A stretch of DNA of 64,000 bases. Origin: a bacterium (lineage in GTDB: Bacteria; Verrucomicrobiota; Verrucomicrobiia; Limisphaerales; RI-55). The DNA is taken from contig WGOC01000029.1 in NCBI GenBank assembly GCA_016124235.1, positions 24,725 to 88,724 of the forward strand, given 5' to 3'. The notes beneath the pieces are model-generated. The model was not told the DNA's origin, did not search any database, and saw only the letters and a program-made list of their open reading frames with translations. Below, in pieces: positions 53,031 to 60,530 of the stretch. How positions within the stretch are numbered: the stretch's first letter is position 1; every line of letters begins with the position of its first letter. The position numbers and the translations under genes are program-made.

Positions 53031-54413
53031 TCAGGAAAGTTCAAACCATTCGGGTTTGATTTCGACGCGTTGGTGACCGCGTACCGCGTCGTTGGCCGCG
53101 ATCACCTGCACGGTCGCCTCATAACCTTCGACGTAATTGGCCGCCGGCAAATAGGTCTTGGCGATATCCTTCAGGTAATCGAGCAGCGCCGATTCATCAT
53201 CGCCATACGTATCGATGAAGTCCTTGACGGCGGTCTGGTGGTTGAATGCGTTCGACACAAACGCCTCCAGCGAATAGCGAAGTGGTGTGTCGGTGTAGGT
53301 CGATTGGTCGCCGGCCTTTTCCGTGATGGCGGTCAGCTTCGTGGCATTGGACACGAGCGCGATGCCGGTTTCCTTGTAGAATTGGTCTTTGCGCGCGTAC
53401 ACTTCCCAGCCGAGCAGCGGCGCGTCGACTTCCTTGAACATCCACGCCTTGGGACCGCGCACCATCAACGCGGCGTCTGAGCCGTAATACATTTCGTAGT
53501 CGGAATCGAACGAGTTCACGAGCGTGGCATCGTACATCAAATTGGGCCCGTCGTATTCGAACACGGCCTGAATGGTGTCGTCCACATCGCGACCATCGTT
53601 CCAGTTGATGATGCTGCCAAAACCACTGACAGCGATCGGGCGCTTACGAATGAACCAACCGGCAATGTCGATCTGGTGAATGCCGATCTCCCCAACCAGC
53701 CCGAGGGACGTTTCCTTGCGCAACCGCCAGTTCATCATTTTTTCCTGGTCGGCGTTTGCCGAGGTGCGACGCCAGCTTTGCTTCTTGTGGTATTGCGCGC
53801 GGGCCATGGCGGTCTTGCCCCAGGAACCGGCACCGATGAAGTCCATGAGGAAGTGGCGTTGCGGGTCTGACCGGAAATTCAGGCCCGACTGGAAATACAA
53901 TTTGGGATGCTTCTTGGCAGCCATCGCGATGGCGCGGGCGTCCTCCATCGTCTGCCCGTACGGCACTTCGCAATAAACGTGTTTGCCGGCGGCAACGGCG
54001 GCTTCGACCATCTCCCGGTGCATGTAAGTCGGCGTGGCAATGAACACCGCCTGCACATTATCATCAGCCAACAGTTCTTTGTAATCTTCGTACTCCTTGC
54101 AACCGGGCGCCCGACGCGCGGTGCGGCGCAAGTAGGGACCGTAGGTATCGCACATGGCCGTGATCGGCGCGTTGGGCAATTGGCCGAGGGCGGCGACGAT
54201 TTCGCGGCCCCAAGTGCCGCAGCCAATGACCCCACACTTGACCGGCGGTGTGTTCGGATGCTTGGCGGCTTCGGCGCCGATTGCGTCGCGGCTGGGCACG
54301 AGAATGGTCCCGCCCATCATCATCATGAGAGTGCTCATCGAGGCGCCCTTGATGAAGGCACGACGATCCACGTCAGCACTCTGTTCCAATACGGTTTTCT
54401 GCTCTTCGTTCAT
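53031..54413 (-). CDS. Tat-exported Gfo/Idh/MocA oxidoreductase
   Basis: This 460-residue NAD(P)-dependent oxidoreductase has a twin-arginine signal (VDRRAFIKGASMSTLMMMMGG). Rossmann motif: CGVIGCGTWGREIVAAL. Family motifs: IATPTYMHREMVEAAVAAGKHVYCEVPYGQTMEDA, including the catalytic E-x-P of the EKP block as EVP, and GEIGIHQIDIAGWF. The lysine of EKP is replaced by valine, common in exported relatives and possibly affecting activity. Sugar-type substrates are typical; the actual one is unknown. It is followed by yceI and preceded by a ThuA-DUF1080 gene, both on the same strand. Confidence 0.82.
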   Translation of the reverse strand: MNEEQKTVLEQSADVDRRAFIKGASMSTLMMMMGGTILVPSRDAIGAEAAKHPNTPPVKCGVIGCGTWGREIVAALGQLPNAPITAMCDTYGPYLRRTARRAPGCKEYEDYKELLADDNVQAVFIATPTYMHREMVEAAVAAGKHVYCEVPYGQTMEDARAIAMAAKKHPKLYFQSGLNFRSDPQRHFLMDFIGAGSWGKTAMARAQYHKKQSWRRTSANADQEKMMNWRLRKETSLGLVGEIGIHQIDIAGWFIRKRPIAVSGFGSIINWNDGRDVDDTIQAVFEYDGPNLMYDATLVNSFDSDYEMYYGSDAALMVRGPKAWMFKEVDAPLLGWEVYARKDQFYKETGIALVSNATKLTAITEKAGDQSTYTDTPLRYSLEAFVSNAFNHQTAVKDFIDTYGDDESALLDYLKDIAKTYLPAANYVEGYEATVQVIAANDAVRGHQRVEIKPEWFELS

Positions 54414-54530
54414 GTCAATTCAGTGGGTTGCGATAGGCCCGACATTCAGGGGCGTTTTCGATCAAGTCAAGGTGACAGGCGACCGGAATATTGAAAATCT
54501 GGAACCATCCCTTGACGGCTGGGTTGGCGC

Positions 54531-54562
54531 AATCGGAGAGGACCGATCAGCCCTCTCCGATT
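54531..54562 (-). terminator. 11-bp hairpin behind the ThuA-DUF1080 gene
   Basis: A perfect inverted repeat AATCGGAGAGG/CCTCTCCGATT with a 10-base loop lies about 90 bases after the ThuA stop (54,650) and upstream of the Gfo gene. There is no U-tract on either strand, so termination would have to be Rho-assisted. Confidence 0.5.
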
Positions 54563-54649
54563 GAGCACCAATTTCACCACTCAAACAAATCGGGTAAACC
54601 AGAACTGTTCACGCTGCGCTGTGGCATTCCGGCAAATCTGCCAAATGCG

Positions 54650-56029
54650 TCAGTTCAGCTCCTTCACGCGCAGGTTTCGGAACTCCACCGGTCCGTGATC
54701 ACCTTGCAGGAAGAAGCTACCGGGCTCGTTGACATTGCCGTCCAGCTCACTGCCCGTGGCGCGATCGACAGCGACATTATCGATGATCTTCTTGCCGTTC
54801 AGGATCACGGTCACTTTGTCGCCGATCATGGTCGCATCGACCGTCTGCCATTGGCCCGGTGGTTTGGAAACGTTCTCCGAAGCGGTGGTGTGATTGTAGA
54901 TCGAACCATTGCCGCCGGGCGCCGGTTTGCCGGAAGCAGCATCGTCAAAGATTTGAATCTCGTGACGACCCCGCAGGTAAAACCCGGAATTGCTGCCGGC
55001 GGGAATCATGTATTCGTACCGGACCTCGAAGTTCCAATATTTCTTGTCGGTGACCAGATCCACACCGTGTGGCCGTTCGCCTTGTTGATTTCTCGGCAAG
55101 CGATTCACGAGCATGCCATTTTCCACGCTCCAGCTGTGGTTGCCATCTTCATGCCGGAGATGCCAGCCGTTCATGTCCTTGCCATCAAAGAGGGCCACGA
55201 AGCCTTCCATCTTTTCCTCCGGGCTGATGTTGCAGCTCGTGTCCTGGGGGACACCATTGCCTTCCTTGAGACCAAGGGCCCATTCGATTCCGCCGAGAAT
55301 ATGTTTCTGATAGGCCATCGCCACTTCCGGCGAGTTCTTGCGGTCTTTCCAATCCGGATCCCACACATCTTCACGATGCCCGAGCGACGTGTAAAACACG
55401 CGGCCCTTACCAAAATTACGGCACCATGAAATCGGATAATAACCCGGGTCCTTTGAATTCGGATGCTTGTCCAATGCGAGCAACAAATGACACTGATCGC
55501 GATCGTGGTTCTTCATTTGGTAGATCTCGTCAAACACGGTGAAGGTCTTGCCAAAGGGCGCCGTCGCCGGATGGCTCGGATCTTCATTGATCGCCTCCAC
55601 CTCCACCTGCGCCTCGTGCGTCTTGAATTCGGCATCCAGCATCTTGGTGTACGGATGCACCGGTTCGTGATGGTCAAATGTATCGGCGGCGGAATGCATG
55701 CCCATGAACGCGTGTCCGTCGTGAACCCACTGGATGAACGCATCCACATCGGGCAGCGGCAAGTCACCGGTCGTGTTGGCGAATATGACGCCGTCATAAT
55801 TCTTGAGCCCGTCCGGGCTCATCTTGGTCTTTAAATCGTCATCGGTGCGGGCGTAATCAACGGTGTACGCGCCCGACTTTTCACCCAGTTCCTTTAAAAT
55901 GCGCTCAGCAGTCGGAATCGAACTGTGGCGAAATCCTTTGGTGACAGTGACGACAAGTACGCTTTTGGGCTTGGCCAACGCGGCCGAAGCCAGGCCGGCC
56001 AGCAAAAGGCCAACGATCAATTTTTTCAT
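54650..56029 (-). CDS. secreted ThuA-like / DUF1080 fusion protein
   Basis: This 459-residue protein has a signal peptide MKKLIVGLLLAGLASAALA. Residues 20-245 are a ThuA-type trehalose-utilisation domain (LVVTVTKGFRHSSIPTAERIL, YDGVIFANTTGDLPLP, FMGMHSAADTFDHH, GRVFYTSLGHREDVW). Residues about 275-458 are DUF1080/3-keto-disaccharide hydrolase (FVALFDGKDMNGWHLRHEDG, NFEVRYEYMIPAGSNSGFYLRG, GQWQTVDATMIGD). DUF1080 proteins hydrolyse 3-keto-glycosides in some bacteria. The longest frame starting at 56,320 runs over the tmRNA and is rejected. Same strand as the Gfo/Idh/MocA gene, a pairing compatible with keto-sugar metabolism. Confidence 0.85.
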   Translation of the reverse strand: MKKLIVGLLLAGLASAALAKPKSVLVVTVTKGFRHSSIPTAERILKELGEKSGAYTVDYARTDDDLKTKMSPDGLKNYDGVIFANTTGDLPLPDVDAFIQWVHDGHAFMGMHSAADTFDHHEPVHPYTKMLDAEFKTHEAQVEVEAINEDPSHPATAPFGKTFTVFDEIYQMKNHDRDQCHLLLALDKHPNSKDPGYYPISWCRNFGKGRVFYTSLGHREDVWDPDWKDRKNSPEVAMAYQKHILGGIEWALGLKEGNGVPQDTSCNISPEEKMEGFVALFDGKDMNGWHLRHEDGNHSWSVENGMLVNRLPRNQQGERPHGVDLVTDKKYWNFEVRYEYMIPAGSNSGFYLRGRHEIQIFDDAASGKPAPGGNGSIYNHTTASENVSKPPGQWQTVDATMIGDKVTVILNGKKIIDNVAVDRATGSELDGNVNEPGSFFLQGDHGPVEFRNLRVKELN

Positions 56030-56198
56030 AAGCTCGTGAAAGATGTGCCGTCGACAACAATGCCGACGGCGTGTTCGACGCATGTCGAGGGAGTCATCAT
56101 CAAATATAGGAAAAGTCCCTAGCCGGCAAGGCCCCATTCCGTGCGACGGATTTCGTTTCTGCTCGATCGGCGACCGCCGTCGCCCGTCAACGTCGCTC

Positions 56199-56228
56199 TT
56201 GACCCGGGAGCCGACCTGCACAAGATTG
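56199..56228 (+). promoter_or_regulatory. candidate promoter of the tmRNA gene
   Basis: TTGACC at 56,199 (five of six -35 consensus bases) and CAAGAT at 56,223-56,228 (three of six) are 18 bases apart, with the mature tmRNA 5' end 18 bases further on. RNase P would trim such a leader. The -10 is weak. Confidence 0.35.
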
Positions 56229-56245
56229 CCCCTCGCCATCGATGG

Positions 56246-56596
56246 GGGCGCACTGGTTTCGACTGGATGGATGCGCCAGCGATTGCATGCCGAGGACGAT
56301 CCGTTGGCCTCGTTAATCATCGGATCAAAAAATTAATTGCTAACGAAGAATTAGCTCTCGCGGCCTAAGTGCCCCGACGTTCGCCACTGGACACCGGCTA
56401 CGGTGGATGAACGCCACAGCCGGTTAGGTTGATGCCGGAGACGGCGCGGTATTGACCGAAAAATTGCATGCCGACTATGCGGCGGGTCTCATGTCGGAGA
56501 GTAATCCCGCGGCAGACAAATCATCTCCGGCTAAGCATGTAGTGGTTGCTGGTTATTTTGTTCAGGACGCGGGTTCGATTCCCGCCGCCTCCACCA
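56246..56596 (+). ncRNA. ssrA: transfer-messenger RNA (tmRNA)
   Basis: This is a 351-base tmRNA. The 5' end GGGGGCG pairs with CGCCTCC at 56,586-56,592, followed by ACCA. The tRNA-like half shows GGTTTCGAC near the start and, at the 3' end, GGACGCGGGTTCGATTCCCG with the T-loop TTCGATT. The tag starts about 94 bases in (GCT at 56,339) and reads ANEELALAA, with stop TAA at 56,366-56,368. tmRNA frees stalled ribosomes with SmpB and adds this degradation tag. The 3' 30 bases are a classical integrase attachment site, and an integrase gene follows 68 bases later. Confidence 0.95.
56565..56596 (+). other. probable attachment site (att) in the tmRNA 3' end
   Basis: The terminal 32 bases of ssrA (T-arm plus acceptor and CCA) are the usual target of tyrosine recombinases in this gene. 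The integrase abuts this end, so one att half-site should lie here. No second copy occurs in the remaining 7.4 kb, so the far end of the element is outside the window. Confidence 0.55.
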
Positions 56597-56629
56597 ATGT
56601 TTTCAGGGGTTTTGTGCAGTTCATGTTGA

Positions 56630-56651
56630 TTTACTGACAATTTACTGACAA
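56630..56651 (+). repeat. tandem 11-bp repeat, candidate integrase arm site
   Basis: TTTACTGACAA occurs twice in direct tandem (56,630-56,640 and 56,641-56,651), between ssrA and the integrase start. Short direct repeats next to att sites are often bound by integrase N-terminal arms; that role is inference. Confidence 0.45.
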
Positions 56652-56663
56652 AATCCGTCCGTC

Positions 56664-58136
56664 ATGAGCACACGGACAAAACCGGAGATTGCCGGAGGGG
56701 AGAAAATCAAGAAGGAGAAGAAATCCACTTTCCCCATCAAGGTGAAGGTCGGTCACACCATCGCGAAAATATACCGGACCAAGTCCAATGGTTGTGATCA
56801 GTTTATCGTGACGCACTACCTCGGCACGAAGCGGGTGCGCAAAGTGTTCGCGGATCTGGAGCTGGCCAAGCAGGAAGCCCACACGGTCGCCACCAAACTT
56901 TCGCAGGGCGAACTCAACGTGCTCGAACTGAAAAATGAAGACCGCCTGGCGTACGTGCGCGCCATGGCCGCCCTGCAACCCGCCGGCATTCCATTGGAGA
57001 TCGCAGCGATTGATTACGCCGAGGCGATCAAGATCCTCGAGGGTTCTGCATCGGTGGTCGAAGCGGCCCGCTATTTTGCAAAGCTGCATCCCAGCAGGAT
57101 GCCCCGCAAAACGGTATCGGACGTCGTCACTGAATTGCTCGATGCAAAGGAAGCGGACGGGGTGAGTGACGTTTATCTCAAGGATCTTCGGAGTCGCCTC
57201 ACCAAAGTTGGCGAAAAGTTTCCCGGACAGATTGCCCTGGTCACGACCGGCGAGGTCGAGGAGTTCCTCAGAACGCTGACCGTGAAGGGCAACGGGAATC
57301 ACGAGCACAAACTCTCGGGACGTTCACGCAACAACTATCGGCGAGCGATCGGGACTCTCTTCAAGTTTGCGCAGAGCCGTGGTTACCTGCCCAAGGGCGA
57401 GTTGCCGACCGAATCCGTGGCCCGCGCGAAGGTCGAAAGCAGCGAAATTGAAATCTTCACAGCCGACGAAATGACACGCCTGCTGCGGCACGCCTCGGAT
57501 GAGATGATCCCCTTCCTGGCGATTGGCGCATTCGCAGGATTGCGTCATGCCGAACTCGGGCGACTGGACTGGGCCGAGGTGCGATTGGAGGACGGATTCA
57601 TCGAGATCAAGGCGAGTAAGGCGAAGACCGCAACGCGACGGCTTGTACCGATTGCCGAGAACCTGAAGCAATGGCTGTTGCCGCGCCGACAACGGCGCGG
57701 CGCCATCGCGCCCTACAGCAACATGACCAAGCAGCTGGCTTGGCTGTCGAACCGGGTGGACCGGGAATGGAGGAGAGAGCGCGGCCAAAATCCGGAGGAC
57801 ACCCAAGCATCAGCGAAAAACCGGAAGAGTCGAAAGCCACAGGCCTGGAGGCGGGGCAAGGGAGACAAGACGGATCGTCGTAAATCGGAACAGCCCGGTG
57901 CGAAGCGGTTGTTCAAGTGGAAGCACAACGCGTTGAGGCATTCGTACATCAGTTATCGGGTGGCGGAGACGCAGGATGTGGCGAAGGTTTCACTCGAGGC
58001 CGGGAACTCGCCGCAGATGATCTTCAAACATTACCGGGAGCTGGTGCGGCCGAAGGATGCGGAGGCGTGGTTCGGGATCGTGCCGGCAGATGGTGCGGAG
58101 GAAAAGATTGTGGAGATGAAACAGGTGGCTGCGTGA
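56664..58136 (+). CDS. tyrosine-type site-specific integrase
   Basis: This 490-residue tyrosine recombinase has its catalytic residues readable: R294 (FAGLRHAELG), H421 and R425 in HNALRHSY, and nucleophile Y457 in MIFKHYREL. The N-terminal 200 residues include the SAM-like core-binding part (EAARYFAKLHPSRMPRKTVSD onward). A Lys/Arg-rich insertion of about 45 residues (about 370-415) precedes the last catalytic block, which is unusual for phage-type integrases. It is transcribed away from tmRNA and presumably integrates the element at the ssrA 3' end. Confidence 0.9.
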   Translation: MSTRTKPEIAGGEKIKKEKKSTFPIKVKVGHTIAKIYRTKSNGCDQFIVTHYLGTKRVRKVFADLELAKQEAHTVATKLSQGELNVLELKNEDRLAYVRAMAALQPAGIPLEIAAIDYAEAIKILEGSASVVEAARYFAKLHPSRMPRKTVSDVVTELLDAKEADGVSDVYLKDLRSRLTKVGEKFPGQIALVTTGEVEEFLRTLTVKGNGNHEHKLSGRSRNNYRRAIGTLFKFAQSRGYLPKGELPTESVARAKVESSEIEIFTADEMTRLLRHASDEMIPFLAIGAFAGLRHAELGRLDWAEVRLEDGFIEIKASKAKTATRRLVPIAENLKQWLLPRRQRRGAIAPYSNMTKQLAWLSNRVDREWRRERGQNPEDTQASAKNRKSRKPQAWRRGKGDKTDRRKSEQPGAKRLFKWKHNALRHSYISYRVAETQDVAKVSLEAGNSPQMIFKHYRELVRPKDAEAWFGIVPADGAEEKIVEMKQVAA

Positions 58137-58146
58137 TGCCGTTGTG

Positions 58147-58205
58147 GAAGTGAGAAGTGAGAAGTGAGAAGTGAGAAGTTGGGAGATGGGAGATGGGAGA
58201 TGGGG
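58147..58205 (+). repeat. two short tandem repeat arrays
   Basis: Directly behind the integrase stop, a 7-bp unit GTGAGAA is repeated about four times, then GGGAGAT three times. A related weak array occurs near 63,345 (GTGATGA). Such microsatellite-like arrays may vary in copy number and have no assigned role. Confidence 0.6.
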
Positions 58206-58251
58206 ACACCTGCTGGACAGATGGCGAAGGCGGGCGGATGATTGCCGGCGG

Positions 58252-58701
58252 ATGAACGAGTTGCCGAGCCGGACGCCACGCCCCTTCCGAGTGTTGATCG
58301 GTGAAACAGAAACGACTCTGGTCAAATTGGTGAGCGATCTGGTGCAATCCGTCGTGGGAATTGGACGAGCGGTTCAAATTGTCGTGGAACACGATGCCGC
58401 CGATCTGCGAAAGAAAGCAGCTGACACCTCGTTTGAGCTCATCGTGATCACCCTGAACAACGTACTGCATGCCGGCGACGGGGTCGGCGAGCGGGTGATT
58501 TCACTGAATCGGTCGGTGGAACTGTTGGCCGAACTGAGGCGGACCACGGATATCCCCATTGTGGCGTTGAGCGGTCAATGGCGACACGGGATTGAGCATC
58601 AACTGGAACAGGCGGGCGCCGACCTGCTTTTTCGGCTGCCATTCGACTTGGGAGAGTTTTGCAGACTGCTCGGATGCCGGCTGGGCACGATGGTTGGGTG
58701 A
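58252..58701 (+). CDS. degenerate response-regulator receiver-like protein
   Basis: This 149-residue protein has a receiver-like alternating pattern (RVLIGETETTLVKLVSDLV, FELIVITLNNVL, IPIVALSGQ, GADLLFRLPF). The phosphoacceptor position, normally Asp after the third strand, reads T/N (VITLNN), and the acidic pair after strand 1 is reduced to E18. It is probably phosphorylation-independent. The start 58,252 is chosen because the longest frame runs through the repeat array. It is the first gene behind the integrase, and its partner is unknown. Confidence 0.6.
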   Translation: MNELPSRTPRPFRVLIGETETTLVKLVSDLVQSVVGIGRAVQIVVEHDAADLRKKAADTSFELIVITLNNVLHAGDGVGERVISLNRSVELLAELRRTTDIPIVALSGQWRHGIEHQLEQAGADLLFRLPFDLGEFCRLLGCRLGTMVG

Positions 58702-58802
58702 AACTTTTTTGCGGCAGATACGTCTGAAACGAGAGCAGGACGGTTTGTCGTTCTGGGTTAACTCAGCCGGCTGGTTACCGGTTGATCGGTTTATGTAATT
58801 GG

Positions 58803-58846
58803 ATCCGGCGGTCATTCCCCGCATAGGCGTGGCCGCCGGATTTTTG
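58803..58846 (+). terminator. intrinsic terminator behind the receiver-like gene
   Basis: ATCCGGCGG pairs perfectly with CCGCCGGAT (9 bp, 21-base loop) and five T residues follow at 58,841-58,845. It lies about 100 bases after the stop at 58,701. Confidence 0.75.
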
Positions 58847-58890
58847 CTGTACGAATTAAACCGCTGATTAGCCTTTGTGGGGAACTGAAT

Positions 58891-58958
58891 GGGGTTCAGC
58901 GGGAGCTTCGCCCTACCATTGGGACGGAGGCTTTACGCGAATTGCGCGAAGGGACAGG
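58891..58958 (+). repeat. 68-bp direct repeat, copy 1
   Basis: The sequence beginning GGGGTTCAGCGGGAGC and ending GAAGGGACAGG recurs at 59,260-59,327 with a single difference (T/C at position 5). It contains the near-palindrome CGCGAATTGCGCG. The two copies flank the 82-residue gene at 59,007-59,255. Confidence 0.85.
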
Positions 58959-59006
58959 CTGGTACTGGATTGACGGGCTCGGGAGGATGACGTCAGTCTC
59001 CGCGCA

Positions 59007-59255
59007 ATGAGTAACGCACTTGCTGATCTGTCGGCCAAACAACTCCGCCATGCCGCGGATCTGAAGGAGAAGATCGCGTCGTTGACCGCAGAACTCGACC
59101 GCCTGCTGGCCAGCGGCGGTGCTGTCGCCGCCAAATCCACTGGCAAAAAGAGCAAAATGTCTCCCGCTGCCCGTGCCAAGATCGGGGCGGCCCAAAAGAA
59201 GATATGGGCGGCGCGAAAGGCGAAAGCAAAGGGCGCGGCCAAGAAGCCAGCGTGA
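59007..59255 (+). CDS. small coiled-coil, lysine-rich protein
   Basis: This 82-residue protein: an N-terminal helix (LADLSAKQLRHAADLKEKIASLTAELDRLL) with heptad leucines, a Gly/Ala spacer, then a basic tail (KKSKMSPAARAKIGAAQKKIWAARKAKAK) resembling nucleoid-associated or H1-like basic tails. A DNA- or RNA-binding role is plausible. It sits between two 68-bp direct repeats, so it may be a mobile or duplicated cassette. I do not recognise a named family. Confidence 0.55.
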   Translation: MSNALADLSAKQLRHAADLKEKIASLTAELDRLLASGGAVAAKSTGKKSKMSPAARAKIGAAQKKIWAARKAKAKGAAKKPA

Positions 59256-59259
59256 CGTT

Positions 59260-59327
59260 GGGGCTCAGCGGGAGCTTCGCCCTACCATTGGGACGGAGGC
59301 TTTACGCGAATTGCGCGAAGGGACAGG
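59260..59327 (+). repeat. 68-bp direct repeat, copy 2
   Basis: This is the second copy of the repeat at 58,891-58,958. It starts 5 bases after the stop of the 82-residue gene, so the gene is neatly bracketed. Confidence 0.85.
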
Positions 59328-59705
59328 AAAAAGGAAGTGGCTGGCGTGGGCGGAGCTAGCGATCAACGATTTTCACTGACTGATCCATCATTGACTAACT
59401 TTTGGGCTAACACTGACTTCTCGGTCACTGACTCTTTCAACCGACAATCACGTCCACGTCAGCCAATCGCAAACTAGTCCCCGGTTCCCATTCGTCAAGG
59501 GCCTGACGGACGATTTCGGGCGCCAAGGTGAATAGATTTCTTACCACGGATTGGCGATCAAGGAGCAAATGGCGATCGAAGAATGCACGGAAGGAACAAG
59601 GTCCTTACGCGAATGGCGGGGCGACGCTGACCAGGCGCGCACGGAGTGCCCGCCCCACCTTTGGGAACGCCGGCGAGACGCCGGCAGCACGTTGGGCAGA
59701 ACCGA
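59328..59705. other. non-coding spacer with a GCCGGC hairpin
   Basis: No ORF with protein character is visible. A hairpin GCCGGC/GAGAC/GCCGGC at 59,669-59,685 and a partial copy of the repeat theme (CTTACGCGAATGGCG near 59,603) suggest dispersed intergenic repeats of the genome. Confidence 0.4.
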
Positions 59706-60134
59706 TCAACGACTGGTTCGCAGCGTCGCTCGAAATTGCCGGTAGCGTGTCTTGAGGTGTCGACCGAATTCATTTCCGGCCACCGCTGACTGAAAGATTT
59801 TGAGCGCAACCGGTGCGATCGGGGACTTTTGATTGAGCGGGTCCAGGCATCCACAGGTGATCGCCCGCGCTGCCTCGGAATCCCCGGAAAGTGTGCGCTC
59901 ATAGAACTCAGGTGTTTCCCAGCCGTAACTGATGGAGGCCAGCACCGGGACGGATTTGCCCCGGGGAACGATGCGGAGGAGCGCCCGGCGACAGTCGCAC
60001 GCCGGCTCATCACAATAGAGTTCTTCGACGGCGTATTGACCGGGCGCCAACGCTCCACCCGGGGCCACTTCGAAACCGAAGGTGGCCTCGGCCGGGCCGG
60101 CCGGGCATCGGGAATGGAAGGGAACCATGGGCAT
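59706..60134 (-). CDS. hypothetical protein with CDEPxCDCRR metal-type motif
   Basis: This 142-residue protein starts at 60,134 (MPMVPFHSRCP). A cysteine motif YCDEPACDCRRALLRI lies in the N-terminal half. The remainder shows ISYGWETPEFYERTL and a conserved-looking C-terminus (GCLDPLNQKSPIAPVALKIFQSAV). I recall similar proteins of unknown function in many bacteria, often near transposons; no activity is known to me. Possible zinc binding. Confidence 0.55.
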   Translation of the reverse strand: MPMVPFHSRCPAGPAEATFGFEVAPGGALAPGQYAVEELYCDEPACDCRRALLRIVPRGKSVPVLASISYGWETPEFYERTLSGDSEAARAITCGCLDPLNQKSPIAPVALKIFQSAVAGNEFGRHLKTRYRQFRATLRTSR

Positions 60135-60380
60135 AAAGGAAGAGTAGTGGCCGGAACTGTTGAAAGCAAGATTGCGACGGACGATTCCGTTGACCGGGGA
60201 TGTGGAAAGCAATTTGTGTCGGCGTTAAATGTCGAGCCGAAGGACGCCTTCCCAAGGTGCCACGTTGCCAAGACCATCAAAGCAGATGCATTTGAAGCAG
60301 CGTTTGGGAATCCCCTGCCCGGGCACAAAGCGGACTGGGAGCGGCTAGCCGGGGGCGCGATTCGGCGATAGGTCGGCCGC

Positions 60381-60530
60381 ATGAAAGCTCATCAGCGGCG
60401 GTGTGCGGCGTGTGGACGACGGTTCGTGCCGGATCAACGATGCGTTGCGCGACAGCGCTTCTGCTCCCGACCTGCCTGTCAGAAAATCAGCAAGGCGGAT
60501 AGCCAGGCACGGTGGCTGGCAAAAGGCGAC
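60381..60530 (+). pseudogene. 5' part of a zinc-ribbon-type gene, running out of frame into the RepB-like gene
   Basis: The frame starting at ATG 60,381 reads MKAHQRRCAACGRRFVPDQ, then FCSRPACQ and SQARWLAK: CxxC plus CxxxxC, the pattern of small zinc-ribbon proteins of mobile elements. After about residue 49 the frame becomes low-complexity and is merely the shadow of the RepB-like frame. A junction near 60,530 is therefore likely, where the zinc-ribbon gene was cut and joined to the 3' part of another gene. Confidence 0.5.

Noticed and set aside
56029..56320. Longest frame of the ThuA-DUF1080 gene extends 97 codons upstream
   Set aside because: The extension crosses the tmRNA on the opposite strand and lacks signal-peptide character; the real signal peptide begins at 56,029.
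58147..58205. CRISPR-like array
   Set aside because: Units are only 7 bp without spacers; this is a microsatellite-type repeat, not a CRISPR array. No other array with regular spacers was seen in the window.
59829..60371. 180-residue plus-strand ORF opposite the 142-residue CDEPxCDC protein
   Set aside because: Low-complexity, Gly/Arg-rich; the minus-strand protein has clear cysteine and aromatic motifs and is the better gene.
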